Assembly (NCBI RefSeq): GCF_945890115.1
Contig: NZ_CAMDCK010000002.1
Coordinates: 86,551 to 150,550, forward strand
Reading direction: 5' to 3'
Length of the DNA stretch: 64,000 nucleotides
DNA from: Sphingorhabdus sp. EL138
GTDB taxonomy: Bacteria; Pseudomonadota; Alphaproteobacteria; Sphingomonadales; Sphingomonadaceae
A program made the translations under genes and the position numbers. Below the pieces are notes generated by a model. The model searched no databases, was not told where the DNA came from, and saw only the letters and a list, made by a program, of their open reading frames with translations. Positions 1 to 8,263 of this stretch are shown piece after piece (positions within the stretch are counted from its first letter, which is position 1; every line of letters starts with the position of its first letter).

Positions 1-2
1 CC

Positions 3-917
3 GGCGTATCAGGCTCCGGCAAGTCGAGTTTCACCATCGACACGCTCTATGCATCTGCGGCACGGTCCTTAAACGGCGCGCGCGTCATTGCGGGCGCGCA
101 TGATAAGGTCACGGGTCTGGAACATTGCGACAAGGTGATCGACATCGACCAATCCCCCATTGGCCGCACCCCGCGTTCAAACCCGGCAACCTATACCGGC
201 GCGTTCACCAACATCCGCGACTGGTTCGCGCAATTGCCCGAAAGCGCCGCGCGCGGGTATAAGCCGGGGCGTTTCAGCTTCAACGTCAAGGGCGGGCGCT
301 GCGAAACATGCAGCGGCGATGGCCTGATCAAAATCGAGATGCACTTCCTGCCCGACGTTTATGTGACGTGCGAGGAATGTAACGGCAAACGCTACAACCG
401 CGAAACATTGGAGGTCAAATGGAAGGGCCTCTCCATCGCCGACGTGCTCGACATGACGGTGGAGGACGCGGTGGAAACATTCAAGGCCGTCCCCCCGATC
501 CGCGACAAAATGGCGATGCTGGCGGAGGTTGGCTTGGGCTATGTCAAGGTCGGGCAACAGGCAACGACGCTATCGGGCGGCGAAGCGCAACGCGTCAAAC
601 TCGCCAAGGAACTCAGCCGCCGGTCCACTGGCCAGACGCTGTACATTCTCGACGAGCCAACCACTGGCCTGCATTTCGAGGATGTCCGCAAACTCCTTGA
701 AGTGCTCCACCGCTTGGTCGAGCAGGGCAACAGCGTGGTGGTCATCGAACATAATCTCGACGTCATCAAAACCGCAGATTGGGTCATCGACCTTGGCCCC
801 GAAGGCGGCGTGAAGGGCGGCGAGATTGTCGCCGAAGGCACGCCGGAGGATGTGGTCAAGGTCGCCGCGAGCTATACCGGCTATTATCTGAAACCGATGT
901 TGGAAAAGGCGAAGTAA
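3..917 (+). CDS. uvrA: UvrABC system protein A, C-terminal part (5' end outside window)
   Basis: This is the last third of UvrA, the damage-recognition ATPase of nucleotide excision repair. The reading frame is open from the first bases of the window. It starts inside the Walker A motif GVSGSGKSS of the second ABC domain. It continues through the conserved [18 protein letters not shown] stretch, the zinc finger with CETC and CEEC pairs, the ABC signature LSGGEAQR and the Walker B/D-loop motif [12 protein letters not shown]. About 304 codons are visible of a family length near 950, so the gene is cut only by the window edge. The C-terminus is normal, and the stop is followed at once by a REP-type double hairpin that could act as a terminator. 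Confidence 0.97.
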   Translation, partial: GVSGSGKSSFTIDTLYASAARSLNGARVIAGAHDKVTGLEHCDKVIDIDQSPIGRTPRSNPATYTGAFTNIRDWFAQLPESAARGYKPGRFSFNVKGGRCETCSGDGLIKIEMHFLPDVYVTCEECNGKRYNRETLEVKWKGLSIADVLDMTVEDAVETFKAVPPIRDKMAMLAEVGLGYVKVGQQATTLSGGEAQRVKLAKELSRRSTGQTLYILDEPTTGLHFEDVRKLLEVLHRLVEQGNSVVVIEHNLDVIKTADWVIDLGPEGGVKGGEIVAEGTPEDVVKVAASYTGYYLKPMLEKAK

Positions 918-1341
918 GCCAAATCCTCCCCGGAACGGGGAGGTGGCAGCCGGAACGGCTGACGGAGGGGCCTGCAACGGCGAAGCCACACCAAGATTTC
1001 CCTCCCGCAGGCGAGTGGAGGGCACTTGCCAGTGCGCGCGCGTGCGCCGTCCCGCTAAAGCTGCAGGCTGCGCCAATTTATCTCGCACGAAGACGCGAAG
1101 ATAAGAAGAAGGGCTGGCCCGTCGTCATCCCGAAAACACCGACCCGTCATCCTGGACTTGTTTCACCTGCGGTGACTGACGTTCGAGGATCTTAACTCCG
1201 ACCGACTACAGAAAGTAAGATGCTGGAGCCGAAGGCGTGCATCGCACAACCAAGTTCAGCATGACGAAATGAGAAAAGCGGTACTATTTCGGGGATGACT
1301 TATCTGTCACCGTAATTGCATCCCTCTTACGCGCAGACCTC
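918..1341. other. Non-coding stretch downstream of uvrA
   Basis: I see no convincing gene here. It holds the REP-like hairpins at 925-961, a degraded repeat copy near 1140-1172 (CGTCATCCTGGACTTGTTTCA, close to the inverted repeat at 1841), and unremarkable sequence up to the end of the broken gene at 1342. Confidence 0.6.
925..961. repeat. REP-like double hairpin after uvrA
   Basis: Two adjacent small hairpins start eight bases after the uvrA stop. One has CCTCCCC (925-931) pairing GGGGAGG (937-943). The other has CAGCC (947-951) pairing GGCTG (957-961). The GGAGGTGGCAGCCGGAACGG core followed by GACGGAGGGG is a repeat type I associate with intergenic DNA of many sphingomonads. It may also end uvrA transcription, although there is no T-run. 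Confidence 0.6.
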
Positions 1342-1638
1342 TTAGTTTCTGCCGCCGATGACCTTGATATTGGCAAAATAAAATTCGAGCACCAAGACCA
1401 GCACAGCAAACGGCAGCGCAATAAACGATTGTGTCCAATTCCCGTCAACAGTTTCGTAAAGACTAAAGCATAGCAAAAGAAAGGCAATCTCTAGCCCTTA
1501 TGAAAACATACCAGAAAAGCCGATTCTAACGCCGCACGAAGGGCATTGATAATGAGGTCGAGGTGTGAAGAAAAATCGAGGTGTGAAGAATATCAGAGGG
1601 CTAAGCTTTGCGGAGCAGTTTGGGCAGTAGCGTGACAT
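1342..1638 (-). pseudogene. Broken small zinc-ribbon membrane protein, in-frame stop
   Basis: Reading the minus strand from an ATG at 1638, preceded by AGGTGAAG six bases upstream, gives 46 residues with two CPxC pairs (YCPNCSAKL and QCPSCGVRIGFS). A TAA follows at 1500-1498. Past the stop, the same frame continues for 51 more residues (LEIAFLLLCFSLYE, then LPFAVLVLVLEFYF) that form two hydrophobic helices, ending at TAA 1344-1342. The whole resembles a roughly 97-residue protein with a treble-clef or zinc-ribbon head and two membrane helices, interrupted by one nonsense codon. An 18 bp in-frame tandem duplication at 1558-1590 encodes a doubled FFTPR. I cannot name the family. Alternatives are a sequencing error or a working 46-residue zinc-ribbon peptide. 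Confidence 0.5.
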
Positions 1639-1782
1639 GTTAAACTTCACCTAGATTTGTTTTGAATCAGATTCTTAATAATGCTTTTGCCTTTGCGTTG
1701 ATACTGCAAAAAACACATCTGGCTGGCATAGGTTGGCAGGATTCAGGCTACAATGATCAGCGATTTGAGCAGCATGGAGTTA

Positions 1783-1806
1783 CGGTGACAGGTGCGTCAT
1801 CACCGA
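1783..1806. repeat. 24 bp direct repeat, copy 1
   Basis: The first copy begins CGGTGACAGGTGCGTCATCA. The second copy at 2151-2174 matches at 22 of 24 positions. The unit is itself a weak palindrome (CGGTGA and TCACCG ends). Each copy is followed 25-35 bp later by a larger inverted repeat. Confidence 0.6.
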
Positions 1807-1840
1807 AATAGCGGTTGATCCATCTTCCTCACTCCATGCC

Positions 1841-1913
1841 TCGTCATCCTGAACTTGTTTCAGGATAACATTCCACGGTCGCTTGTTATCCTGAAACAAG
1901 TTCAGGATGACGA
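1841..1913. repeat. REP-type inverted repeat, 28 bp perfect arms
   Basis: The left arm at 1841-1868 and right arm at 1886-1913 are perfect reverse complements around a 17 bp spacer. The core CCTGAACTTGTTTCAGG recurs at 13073-13160, so this is a dispersed repeat family rather than a gene-specific terminator. Confidence 0.85.
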
Positions 1914-2150
1914 AGGGAGTGGCATTACGTAATTCCGCCAACACCCGCAAAACCCCCCAAAACAGCTTCCACTTGCAATGTAGGATTTGCTCTGAGATTC
2001 TGCGCTTCTCGCCCGCATTTGGTGCGCGGCTGGCTCTTTGAACATGTTGCTCCCATCCCGGCTTTCGGAACCGGTGAACCACCTTCGTCAAGTGGCGATA
2101 AGTTTACAGAAATACCGTGTTTTGGGTATATGTTTGTAAACTTAGACTGC

Positions 2151-2174
2151 CGGTGTCAGGTGCGTCATCGCCGA
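2151..2174. repeat. 24 bp direct repeat, copy 2
   Basis: Second copy of the unit at 1783-1806, differing at two positions. It lies 25 bp before the inverted repeat at 2199. Confidence 0.6.
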
Positions 2175-2198
2175 ACGTCGTTCCGCTAGCACACTAAG

Positions 2199-2302
2199 TC
2201 ATTCCCGCGCAGGCGGGAACCCAACTCCCACGCAAGAATGCACCATCACCGTTGCTGAGAATGCCGTCGTCATGAGCTGGATTCCCGCCTGCGCGGGAAT
2301 GA
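2199..2302. repeat. Inverted repeat of the TCATTCCCGCGCAGGCGGGAA type
   Basis: The left arm at 2199-2222 and right arm at 2279-2302 are reverse complements at 23 of 24 positions around a 56 bp spacer. This unit is widespread in intergenic DNA of many proteobacteria and is unrelated to the 1841 family. Confidence 0.8.
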
Positions 2303-2412
2303 CGAGGAATTACGGGAAGGACCGCGATGGCTAAACTACCCACCCCCACCCCCACCCACACTCCCCCCTCGCCAAGCCAAGCGCGCTTGTGTAAACACAC
2401 ACCATCACGCCC

Positions 2413-2430
2413 CTGTCATGCGCTGGTCAT
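2413..2430 (+). promoter_or_regulatory. Candidate Pho box upstream of alkaline phosphatase
   Basis: CTGTCAT, four bases (GCGC), then TGGTCAT matches the PhoB consensus of two CTGTCAT heptamers with 4 bp spacing at 12 of 14 positions. It lies 43 bp before the likely start codon of the phosphatase, which is where a PhoB site would be expected in a phosphate-starvation promoter. Confidence 0.55.
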
Positions 2431-2472
2431 CTTGGTCTGCGATGGGTGAGCCCGCTTTTTGAGGAGTATCGC

Positions 2473-3981
2473 ATGCGTAAACTGTCATCCGCCCTTTTGG
2501 CATCCTGCCTGATCACCGCGCCATTGTTGGCGCAAGGCGCGCCTACTCCTGCGCCCGCCAAACCGCCGATCACCACTACCGCAGGCTATCTCAACGCTGG
2601 TGCAGCCGAGCTTGCACGGTTGGAGGCGGAGAAGCCCAACAATAATAAGGCGCGCAATGTCATCATCTTTATCGGCGACGGCATGGGCGTGAGCACGCTG
2701 ACCGCCGGCCGGATTTTTGAGGGGCAGCAGCTTGGCCTCGACGGTGAATCCTATGTCGCGCAAATGGACCGTTTGCCGCACACCGCCTTAGTCAAAACTT
2801 ACTCCCATGATGCGCAAGTGCCTGACAGCGCGCCGACCGCGACCGCGATTGTTGCGGGCATCAAAACCAAAAATGGCGTGATTGGCGTTGGCCCCGAAGC
2901 CATTGAGAATGACTGCGCCGCGACGGCGCCGTACAAGGTCCAATCCTTGTTCGGCATGGCGGAGGATCGCGGCCTTGCCACCGGCATCGTCTCCACCGCG
3001 ACCATCACGCATGCCACGCCTGCCTCGACTTATGCCCACACCGCGCAGCGCGATTGGGAAGTCGACGCCAATATGCCCGCCGCGGCCAAGGCCGCTGGTT
3101 GCACCGACATTGCCCGGCAGATGGTCGAATGGCCGCATGGTGACGGGCTTGACGTCATGCTGGGTGGCGGGCGTCAGCATTTCATTCCGGCGACCATGGC
3201 GGACCCCGAATATGCCGACAGGAAAGGCAAGCGCGCCGATGGCAAAGATCTGGCCGCAAGCTGGGTCGCTGCCAACCCCAAGGGCGCATATGTGTGGAAC
3301 CACGACAGTTTCGCCGCCGTTGACGCCAAGAAAACGACCAAGCTGCTGGGTCTGTTTGAACCATCGCATATGCAATTTGAGGCCGACCGGACGGCGGCGG
3401 GCGGCAAAGAACCATCGCTGGCCGAAATGACGACCAAGGCGATTGCGATGCTGTCGAAGAACCAAAAGGGCTATGTCCTGATGGTCGAAGCTGGCCGGAT
3501 TGACCATGCCCATCATGGCGGCAATGCCCGCCGCGCCTTGCAAGACACCGTCGCGCTGAACGCGGCGCTCAAGGCCGCGATGGACAGCGTCGACCTGCGC
3601 GAAACGTTGATTGTCGTGACATCGGACCATAGCCATGTGTTCACGATCGCTGGCTATCCCGAGCGCGGGAACCCGATCCTTGGCGTGGTCTCTGCGCCCA
3701 TTGGCACACCGACCCTGGCGATGGATGGAAAGGCCTACACCACCTTAGGCTATGCCAATGGCCCCGGCGCGGTGAATGCGGCCGAGCGCCCTGACCCGTC
3801 CAAACAGGACACCGAGGCGCTTAACTATCGCCAGCAATCGTTGATCAGCATGTTCGCCGAAACGCATGGCGGTGACGATGTCGTTGCCCGCGCCGCTGGG
3901 CCAAAGGCGCATTTGTTCAAAGGCACGATTGAACAAAACACCATCTTCCACATCATGCGCGCGGCGTTAGGTTTTAAGTAA
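2473..3981 (+). CDS. Alkaline phosphatase, PhoA superfamily, secreted
   Basis: This exported enzyme hydrolyses phosphate monoesters to release inorganic phosphate. The start at 2473 is chosen because GAGGAG lies six bases upstream and it gives a clean signal peptide (MRKLSSALLASCLITAPLLA, then QGA); a GTG 27 bases earlier is open but lacks these. Visible motifs are VIIFIGDGMG (metal-binding Asp near residue 69), VPDSAPTAT (nucleophile Ser near 119), EAGRIDHAHHGGNA and TSDHSHVFTIAGY (metal-binding Asp/His). The length of about 502 residues fits the family. A Pho-box-like site upstream suggests control by PhoB under phosphate limitation. It stands alone, followed by a small lipoprotein gene. 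Confidence 0.95.
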   Translation: MRKLSSALLASCLITAPLLAQGAPTPAPAKPPITTTAGYLNAGAAELARLEAEKPNNNKARNVIIFIGDGMGVSTLTAGRIFEGQQLGLDGESYVAQMDRLPHTALVKTYSHDAQVPDSAPTATAIVAGIKTKNGVIGVGPEAIENDCAATAPYKVQSLFGMAEDRGLATGIVSTATITHATPASTYAHTAQRDWEVDANMPAAAKAAGCTDIARQMVEWPHGDGLDVMLGGGRQHFIPATMADPEYADRKGKRADGKDLAASWVAANPKGAYVWNHDSFAAVDAKKTTKLLGLFEPSHMQFEADRTAAGGKEPSLAEMTTKAIAMLSKNQKGYVLMVEAGRIDHAHHGGNARRALQDTVALNAALKAAMDSVDLRETLIVVTSDHSHVFTIAGYPERGNPILGVVSAPIGTPTLAMDGKAYTTLGYANGPGAVNAAERPDPSKQDTEALNYRQQSLISMFAETHGGDDVVARAAGPKAHLFKGTIEQNTIFHIMRAALGFK

Positions 3982-4049
3982 GGCCGCCTTGTAATTCCGG
4001 CAGTGCCGCCCACTTATCGGGTGCGGGGGTACTGCACCGGAGGAAGTTT

Positions 4050-4367
4050 ATGAAACGGATGATGACGATAGCCTTATTGTCGGCGGCGCTGGCAGGATGC
4101 GGTGAAGGCAGCGCGCTGAATGATACGGTTCAGATTAGCGTGCGTGAATCGCTGGTCGTGACCTGTACGACCGCAGCGGGTGAGCAGATTCCCGAAGGTA
4201 TTGACGTCGATATCGGCACGGTCTGCGCCTGCGCGGCGGACAAGGTCATGGATGGCCAGAGCGTGTCAGACCTCGTCACCAACCCGCCAAGCCCGACAGA
4301 AGCCATGTCCAAGGTGCAAGCCTGTTTGCAGGAGCTTGGCCCCGTGAAAATTGACGCCGCGGCCTAA
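4050..4367 (+). CDS. Small predicted lipoprotein
   Basis: This 105-residue protein has an N-terminal signal ending in the lipobox LAGC (Cys near residue 17), so it is probably lipidated and tethered in the periplasm. Three further cysteines follow (VTCTT and VCACAA). GGAGGAAG sits just upstream of the ATG. I do not recognise the family. It follows the alkaline phosphatase by 68 bp on the same strand and could share its transcript, but no functional link is visible. Confidence 0.75.
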   Translation: MKRMMTIALLSAALAGCGEGSALNDTVQISVRESLVVTCTTAAGEQIPEGIDVDIGTVCACAADKVMDGQSVSDLVTNPPSPTEAMSKVQACLQELGPVKIDAAA

Positions 4368-4378
4368 ATACAGCGCAA

Positions 4379-4416
4379 ACAAAAACCCCGTCCGAGGGAG
4401 GGGACCGGACGGGGTT
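4379..4416 (-). terminator. Rho-independent terminator for the fasciclin gene
   Basis: A perfect 11 bp stem (AACCCCGTCCG at 4384-4394 with CGGACGGGGTT at 4406-4416) is followed on the minus strand by TTTTTGTTTG. It lies between two convergent genes and probably serves mainly the minus-strand one. Confidence 0.8.
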
Positions 4417-4484
4417 CATTTGGTCCTCTTTCGCCTGCTAGGGGGAAATTGAGGACATTCCGGCCGCCGAAGCGGCCCGAAACT

Positions 4485-5078
4485 TTATGGCATAACGACC
4501 GTATCGACCAAATGGATCGTGCCGTTTGACGCAACCATGTCTGCCGCGGTCACGGTCGACTTGCCACCCTTGGCATCGGTCAGGACAATCTTATTACCGT
4601 TCATGTTGGCCTTCAGGCTGCCGCCATTAACCGTCTTGACGGTCGCGGTGCCTTTGCCGTCGCTGATCAACTTGGCAAGATCACCCGACTTCACATTGCC
4701 GGCGACGACATGATATGTCAGCAGGCTTGCCAGCTTGGCCTTGTTTTCCGGCTTCAACAAACTGTCGAGCGTTGCCTTGTCCAATTTAGCAAAGGCGGCA
4801 TTGGATGGCGCAAAGACGGTGAATGGGCCAGTCCCCGACAAGGTTTCGCCAAGGCCAGCAGCAGTTATGGCGGTGACGAGAGTCGACACTTGCGGATTGT
4901 CTTGCGCCAATGCGACGATATTTTTGTTTTCGGTGGCTTCGGTGGCAACGATATTGTCAGGTGCCATGGCGTCATCTTGTACGATTTCGGTTTCGGTTGG
5001 CGCAGGCTCGCTTCCGCTACATGCCGACAAAGCCAGCGCAGACAGGCCGACGGCCCAGGTTAATGTCGATTTTTTCAT
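4485..5078 (-). CDS. Fasciclin-domain lipoprotein
   Basis: A 197-residue lipoprotein with signal and lipobox ALSAC (Cys at 20), an acidic linker, then one fasciclin (FAS1) domain from about residue 50 to the end. The typical signatures are visible: TLVTAITAAGLGETLSG, GPFTVFAPSNAAF, LLTYHVVAG and the C-terminal NGTIHLVDTVVMP. FAS1 domains mediate adhesion or protein contacts at the cell surface; the ligand is unknown here. AAGGA precedes the ATG. It is transcribed alone, divergent from prmC, and ends in a good terminator. Confidence 0.93.
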   Translation of the reverse strand: MKKSTLTWAVGLSALALSACSGSEPAPTETEIVQDDAMAPDNIVATEATENKNIVALAQDNPQVSTLVTAITAAGLGETLSGTGPFTVFAPSNAAFAKLDKATLDSLLKPENKAKLASLLTYHVVAGNVKSGDLAKLISDGKGTATVKTVNGGSLKANMNGNKIVLTDAKGGKSTVTAADMVASNGTIHLVDTVVMP

Positions 5079-5191
5079 GATCTAAGTCCTTCTATATGGT
5101 TCCCCAATGCACAATAACGTCGCACGGGGCGGAATGGGTGCATAAGGCGGAAATATAGTTGGGCTTTACGTGCGGCGCGATATACGGGCGG

Positions 5192-6040
5192 ATGATGACT
5201 GGCCTTGCCCCTGTCCTGCGGGAAGTAACCGCTGCCCTTGAAGGCATTAGCCCGACACCGCGTTTAGACGCGGAGTTATTGCTGGCGCATGCGCTGGGCA
5301 TCGACAGATCAACAATGTTGTTGCAGCAGCCAGACTTAAGCGCGCCCGACAGCTATACTGGCCTGCTCGCCCGCCGGATGGCCGACGAGCCTGTGGCTTA
5401 TATCACCGGGGTGCAGGCGTTTTGGGATCTTGAACTGTGTGTCACGCCGGACGTGCTGATCCCCCGTGCAGACAGCGAGACGCTGCTTGCGGCCGCGATT
5501 ACATGGTTTGGTGCCAAGGACGGGCCCATGCGTATTGCGGACCTTGGGACAGGGTCAGGCGCGCTATTGCTCGCGGCCTTGTCTATATTTCCGGACGCCA
5601 CGGGTATTGGCATTGATGCCAGCGCAAAGGCGCTTGCCGTCGCCAACGATAATGCCAACCGCACCGGATTTGCCGACCGTGTCCAATGTGAACTGCGCGA
5701 TTGGACCAAGGCAGGCTGGGCCGACGGGCTTGGACAATTCGACCTTATCCTGTGTAACCCGCCATATATTGAGGACGCCTGCATACTCGCCCCGATGGTG
5801 GCTGCGCATGAACCGCATAGCGCCTTGTTTGCGGGGGCAGACGGTCTGGATGACTACCGAATTTTGGTCCCATCGCTGCGCGCATTGCTTAATTTAGGCG
5901 GAGTCGCCTTTTTCGAAATCGGATATAATCAGGCACAAGCCGTTCACCAATTGGGCGCAAAAGAAGGATTTTTGACGGAATTACATCATGATCTTGCTGG
6001 TAATCCGCGGGTCATACGCTTTTCGCTTGGAATCGCATAA
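5192..6040 (+). CDS. prmC: Peptide chain release factor N5-glutamine methyltransferase
   Basis: PrmC (HemK) methylates the Gln of the GGQ motif in release factors RF1 and RF2 using S-adenosylmethionine. The protein has an N-terminal helical substrate-binding part (LDAELLLAHALGIDR), the SAM-binding motif IADLGTGSGALLLAAL and the hallmark catalytic motif CNPPYIED. I start it at the ATG at 5192 (an ATG at 5195 is also possible); an open frame reaches back to a TTG at 5159 without support. About 282 residues is normal for the family. The partner prfA is not adjacent here. The following DUF4167 gene is a common alphaproteobacterial neighbour of prmC. Confidence 0.94.
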   Translation: MMTGLAPVLREVTAALEGISPTPRLDAELLLAHALGIDRSTMLLQQPDLSAPDSYTGLLARRMADEPVAYITGVQAFWDLELCVTPDVLIPRADSETLLAAAITWFGAKDGPMRIADLGTGSGALLLAALSIFPDATGIGIDASAKALAVANDNANRTGFADRVQCELRDWTKAGWADGLGQFDLILCNPPYIEDACILAPMVAAHEPHSALFAGADGLDDYRILVPSLRALLNLGGVAFFEIGYNQAQAVHQLGAKEGFLTELHHDLAGNPRVIRFSLGIA

Positions 6041-6223
6041 TAGTAGGACTAGGACAAAAGAGCTTCACAGCGAAAACTCCGATTTGATGGTTTTTTAGCG
6101 CGAAGCCGCCCCCCCAGCGCAGATGGACAAAGTATAAGGGTCAATGCTGACCCGCGCGCAACCTAAAACGGGTTCAGGGGTTCCATGCAATCGAAGTGCT
6201 AAAAAGAGGACGGGTCAGCCCTG

Positions 6224-7006
6224 ATGAATACCAACAACAGGCAGCAGCCGAACAACAATCGTCGGCGCGGGCGCAATAATAACAACAACAATAACCGGCA
6301 ACAAAATAACAATCGTAGTGGTTTTGACTATCAGAACCAGATTGATAACCGTGCGCGCGGCAACGCAGCGCAAATGTTAGAAAAATACAAAAAACTGGCG
6401 CAGGATGCGCAGTTCAATGGTGACCGCGTTAACGCGGAATATCATCTTCAGTTTGCCGACCATTATTTCCGCGTGCTCGCCGATTTCCGTGGTCGCCAAG
6501 AAGCGCGTCAGGAACAACAAGGCGAGCGCCGCCCACGTGAGGATGCACGCGACGAAAATCGCGATGATCGCGACGATTGGCAGAATGACGACCGCACGAC
6601 GAATTATGATCGCTCCCCCAATTACGACGATCAGCCCTCATCCGTGAATGATGACGCGGAAGACGCATCCGATGAGGAATCTAACAACAGCGAACCACGC
6701 GGTCAGCAGCGCGATATGCGCGCGCGCCGTCCAGAACGCAGTGAGCGTGTTGAGCGCAATGACCGCAGCGAACGTCCAGAACGTAGCGAACGTCCGGCAA
6801 ATACCCGCAATGCAAATCGCGGCCCGCGCCGCCATCACAGCGAAGACGTTGACGATGCCCCGGCTGGCCTAGATCTTGCGGTATTGCCGCCATCAATTGC
6901 GATTTCTTCCAGCGACAATGATGCCGCCGAAAAGCCGGCGCGTAAGCCACGCGCCCGCCGCGTGAAGCCCGCTGGTGAAGATCAGGTTACCGCCGCTGCC
7001 GAATGA
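6224..7006 (+). CDS. DUF4167 domain protein, Asn/Arg-rich
   Basis: A 260-residue hydrophilic protein. The N-terminus is a run of Asn, Gln and Arg (NNNRRRGRNNNNNNNRQQ). It is followed by the conserved DUF4167 core around residues 33-88 (NRARGNAAQMLEKYKKLA, then HLQFADHYFRVLAD). The rest is disordered, with an acidic Asp-rich part and RSERPERSER-type repeats, ending in a basic tail. The composition suggests nucleic-acid or ribosome binding, but the function is unknown. GAGG lies upstream of the ATG. A hairpin at 7038-7061 follows the stop. Confidence 0.9.
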   Translation: MNTNNRQQPNNNRRRGRNNNNNNNRQQNNNRSGFDYQNQIDNRARGNAAQMLEKYKKLAQDAQFNGDRVNAEYHLQFADHYFRVLADFRGRQEARQEQQGERRPREDARDENRDDRDDWQNDDRTTNYDRSPNYDDQPSSVNDDAEDASDEESNNSEPRGQQRDMRARRPERSERVERNDRSERPERSERPANTRNANRGPRRHHSEDVDDAPAGLDLAVLPPSIAISSSDNDAAEKPARKPRARRVKPAGEDQVTAAAE

Positions 7007-7037
7007 TTACGGTCAGGATGTATTGGGAATGTAAACT

Positions 7038-7061
7038 GGCGCTGGATTAGTTTCCGGCGCC
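7038..7061. terminator. Stem-loop between convergent genes
   Basis: GGCGCTGGA (7038-7046) pairs with TCCGGCGCC (7053-7061) with one G-U pair and a 6 nt loop. There is no clear T-run on either side, so termination is only suggested by its place between two converging stop codons. Confidence 0.4.
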
Positions 7062-7062
7062 T

Positions 7063-7458
7063 TCAACCCTCTGGCAAGGGCCGTGGTTTGTGGTTTTCGT
7101 CTAACGCCACGAAGGTGAATAATCCCTCGGTGACCTTCACCTCTTGTTGGCCACGTTCGCGTGTGGCTATCACCTCAACCCGAACACCCATCGACGTCCG
7201 TCCGCGATGTTCAAGCGTTGCATAGACCGAGATAATGTCGCGCAACAATATCGGCGCGATAAACGCCATTTTTTCGATCGCGACCGTGGCACAGGCACCC
7301 TGCGCGATACGGCCCGCCACTATGCCGCCTGCCTGATCCATCATGCCAAGCACCCAGCCGCCAAAGATGTGGCCATTGGCGTTGATATCCGCCGGCCCTG
7401 GGATGACGCGCAAAACCGGGTCCTTGCGTTGAGGCAAGTTTCGAATATTTTCCGTCAC
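7063..7458 (-). CDS. Acyl-CoA thioesterase, YciA-like hotdog protein
   Basis: A 131-residue single hotdog-fold protein of the YciA/BACH type that hydrolyses acyl-CoA to free acid and CoA. It contains the conserved NANGHIFGGWVLGMMDQAGG segment (active-site Asp near 41), ATVAIEKMAFIAPI and a GRTSMGVRVEV strand. Its substrate chain length cannot be read from sequence. The gene starts inside the stop of the upstream membrane protein gene (ATGA overlap), so the two are translationally coupled. Confidence 0.92.
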   Translation of the reverse strand: MTENIRNLPQRKDPVLRVIPGPADINANGHIFGGWVLGMMDQAGGIVAGRIAQGACATVAIEKMAFIAPILLRDIISVYATLEHRGRTSMGVRVEVIATRERGQQEVKVTEGLFTFVALDENHKPRPLPEG

Positions 7459-7748
7459 CGGTCGGCTTCATCCTCAAACGGATCATCAATGGCTTCATCA
7501 TGGCCCGACCCGCTGGACAAGAAAACCAAGCCCATCAGCGCCGCTGTAAGCATGATTGCGCCAAAAATTGCGCCTGTGGTCGCTATGAAGAAATGGATGG
7601 AAACCATACCATTCTGCCACCAGAATGTCCCCAATGCGATGGCGGTCACAAATATTGTAACGCCAAACATCCACCGCATCAGACGCCAATATCGCTGCCA
7701 TGCGAAGTTAGCATATTCGGGATCATCGAGGCGGGAGGGACGAGTCAT
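7455..7748 (-). CDS. Small two-helix membrane protein
   Basis: The start is placed at the ATG at 7748 (MTRPSRLDDPEYANFAW); the open frame continues upstream but overlaps the promoter region of the divergent CBS gene. The product is about 97 residues with two membrane segments (MFGVTIFVTAIALGTFWW and FFIATTGAIFGAIMLTAALM) and an acidic C-terminus. No family is recognised. It overlaps the thioesterase gene by 4 nt, so the two probably form an operon. Confidence 0.8.
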   Translation of the reverse strand: MTRPSRLDDPEYANFAWQRYWRLMRWMFGVTIFVTAIALGTFWWQNGMVSIHFFIATTGAIFGAIMLTAALMGLVFLSSGSGHDEAIDDPFEDEADR

Positions 7749-7812
7749 AGCTTGATAAGGCGTTCTTATGCTATAAGTTCCATCCGGGGCAAGGACATAA
7801 GGGAGAGAGTCG

Positions 7813-8241
7813 ATGACGATTTCTGCAATACTGGCCAATCACCATGCGGACATATTTACGGCATTGCCGCACGAAAGCGTGGGGGACGTCGTCACCCGAT
7901 TGGCTAAAAACCGTATTGGCGCGCTTCCTGTCGTCGATGGCACCTGCGTGATTGGCATCTTTTCCGAACGCGACATAATATATGGCGTTGCCAAGCATGG
8001 TGGAGATTTTCTGACTAAAACAGTTGCGGAGACGATGACAGCACCTGCCATTACCGTCGCACCGGACACTGCTGTCTTGTCCGCCCTATCGCTGATGTCG
8101 AAACGACGTATCCGGCATTTGCCTGTCATCAAGGATGATGCACTTATCGGCTTTGTCTCAATCGGCGACTTGGTCAAACACCGGATTGAAAAAATCGAAA
8201 CCGAAGCTGCTGCCATGCGCGATTACATCAGCATGGCGTGA
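7813..8241 (+). CDS. Tandem CBS-domain protein
   Basis: A 142-residue protein made of one CBS pair (Bateman module): the first domain covers about residues 8-65 (NRIGALPVVDGTCVIGIFSE) and the second about 70-130 (KRRIRHLPVIKDDALIGFVS). Such stand-alone modules bind adenine nucleotides and act as energy or redox sensors for a partner enzyme. The partner is not evident here. AAGGGAGAG lies upstream of the ATG. It is divergent from the thioesterase operon. Confidence 0.92.
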   Translation: MTISAILANHHADIFTALPHESVGDVVTRLAKNRIGALPVVDGTCVIGIFSERDIIYGVAKHGGDFLTKTVAETMTAPAITVAPDTAVLSALSLMSKRRIRHLPVIKDDALIGFVSIGDLVKHRIEKIETEAAAMRDYISMA

Positions 8242-8263
8242 AAAAAGTCTCCACCCGTTCATA

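Larger units (their letters stand above)
1639..2472. other. Repeat-rich non-coding region upstream of the alkaline phosphatase
   Basis: No supportable gene is present. It contains two copies of a 24 bp direct repeat (1783 and 2151), a perfect 28 bp inverted repeat at 1841-1913 and a nested hairpin at 2099-2144 (TAAGTTTACA pairing TGTAAACTTA). It also has a 24 bp inverted repeat at 2199-2302, a C-rich tract near 2335-2370 and the Pho-box-like site at 2413. Confidence 0.6.

Noticed and set aside
1780..2091. Minus-strand frame of 103 codons in the repeat-rich gap
   Set aside because: About a third of it is the 28 bp inverted repeat (FVILNLFQD is the translated repeat) and the rest has no recognised family or ribosome-binding site.
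2335..2375. C-rich repeat CCCACC units before the alkaline phosphatase, considered as a CRISPR or microsatellite
   Set aside because: Only a short simple-sequence tract with no repeat-spacer pattern.
4379..4416. Bidirectional terminator use for the small lipoprotein
   Set aside because: The T-run lies only on the minus-strand side, so plus-strand use is not supported.
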